Assembly (NCBI GenBank): GCA_002470185.1
Contig: DKNG01000152.1
Span: 2,063 to 7,652 of the forward strand
Direction: 5' to 3'
Length of the DNA: 5,590 nucleotides
From: Arcobacter sp. UBA7394
GTDB taxonomy: Bacteria > Campylobacterota > Campylobacteria > Campylobacterales > Arcobacteraceae
The notes beneath the pieces were generated by a model. It was given only the letters and a program-made list of their open reading frames with translations. It searched no databases and was not told the DNA's origin. The position numbers and the translations under genes were made by a program. Below are positions 5,469 to 5,590 of this stretch, in pieces; the first letter of the stretch is position 1; every line of letters begins with the position of its first letter.

Positions 5469-5590
5469 ATGGAACAATTAGACGTATTAGTATTATTAGA
5501 TGTTGGTGGACTTGAAGACAAAGAAAAGTTTGAAAAACATGTGAAAAAAGAAGGTTTTACAGTAGTTGAGGGTGAAGAGTTTGTATATAC
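5469..5590 (+). CDS. Start of a small unrecognised protein, cut by the window end
   Basis: Forty codons are visible from the ATG at 5469, preceded by AAGGA (5454-5458) at a 10-base spacing. The product begins MEQLDVLVLLDVGG, then a charged helix-like stretch (EDKEKFEKHVKKEG), then FTVVEGEEFVY. The predicted strand-helix-strand order suggests a ferredoxin-like alpha/beta fold, loosely reminiscent of the start of Cas2/VapD-like proteins. That likeness is only in secondary structure pattern, and no catalytic motif is confirmed. There is no signal peptide, so it is probably cytoplasmic. The frame is open to the last base. It lies downstream of the DUF445 gene on the same strand and may be co-transcribed. 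I do not recognise the family. Confidence 0.7.
   Translation, partial: MEQLDVLVLLDVGGLEDKEKFEKHVKKEGFTVVEGEEFVY

Overview
The window looks like chromosomal DNA from an Arcobacter-like member of the Campylobacterota. This is inferred from the AT-rich, A/T-ending codon use, the AAGGA-type Shine-Dalgarno sites close to most starts, and the protein types. No rRNA or other marker is present to prove the genus. No mobile element, CRISPR array, tRNA or broken gene is visible. Coding density is high, and the longest stretch without a gene is about 140 bases.

Layout: (1) 1-1750, plus strand: the 3' end of an RND-family inner-membrane efflux pump gene, cut by the window edge. Its stop overlaps the start of a TolC-family outer-membrane channel gene. 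These are two parts of one tripartite drug/metabolite efflux operon; the periplasmic adaptor is presumably further upstream. (2) 1742-1771: a near-perfect palindrome that carries the stop codons of both the TolC gene and the convergent gene after it. (3) 1767-2426, minus strand: an outer-membrane-type lipoprotein with a DUF3313-like look, divergent from (4) 2540-2824, plus strand: a small, very lysine-rich secreted protein with two cysteines. (5) 2842-4554, minus strand: a 570-residue fusion of a PlsC/OlsA-like O-acyltransferase and an OlsB-like N-acyltransferase. It has the architecture of OlsF, the bifunctional ornithine-lipid synthase. (6) 4555-4697: a divergent regulatory region rich in inverted and direct repeats. 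(7) 4698-5402, plus strand: a short DUF445-family membrane protein. (8) 5469 to the end: the start of a small unrecognised gene.

Almost everything here concerns the cell envelope: efflux through both membranes, an outer-membrane lipoprotein, a secreted small protein, a phosphorus-free membrane lipid synthase and a membrane-anchored DUF445 protein. Apart from the efflux pair the genes alternate in strand, so each is probably its own transcription unit. The most interesting parts are the OlsF-type fusion, the GGTTACC repeat cluster in front of it (arranged rather like a MerR-type promoter), and the 12-bp perfect inverted repeat that covers both the likely -10 box and the ribosome binding site of the DUF445 gene. 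I see no clearly new multi-gene system.
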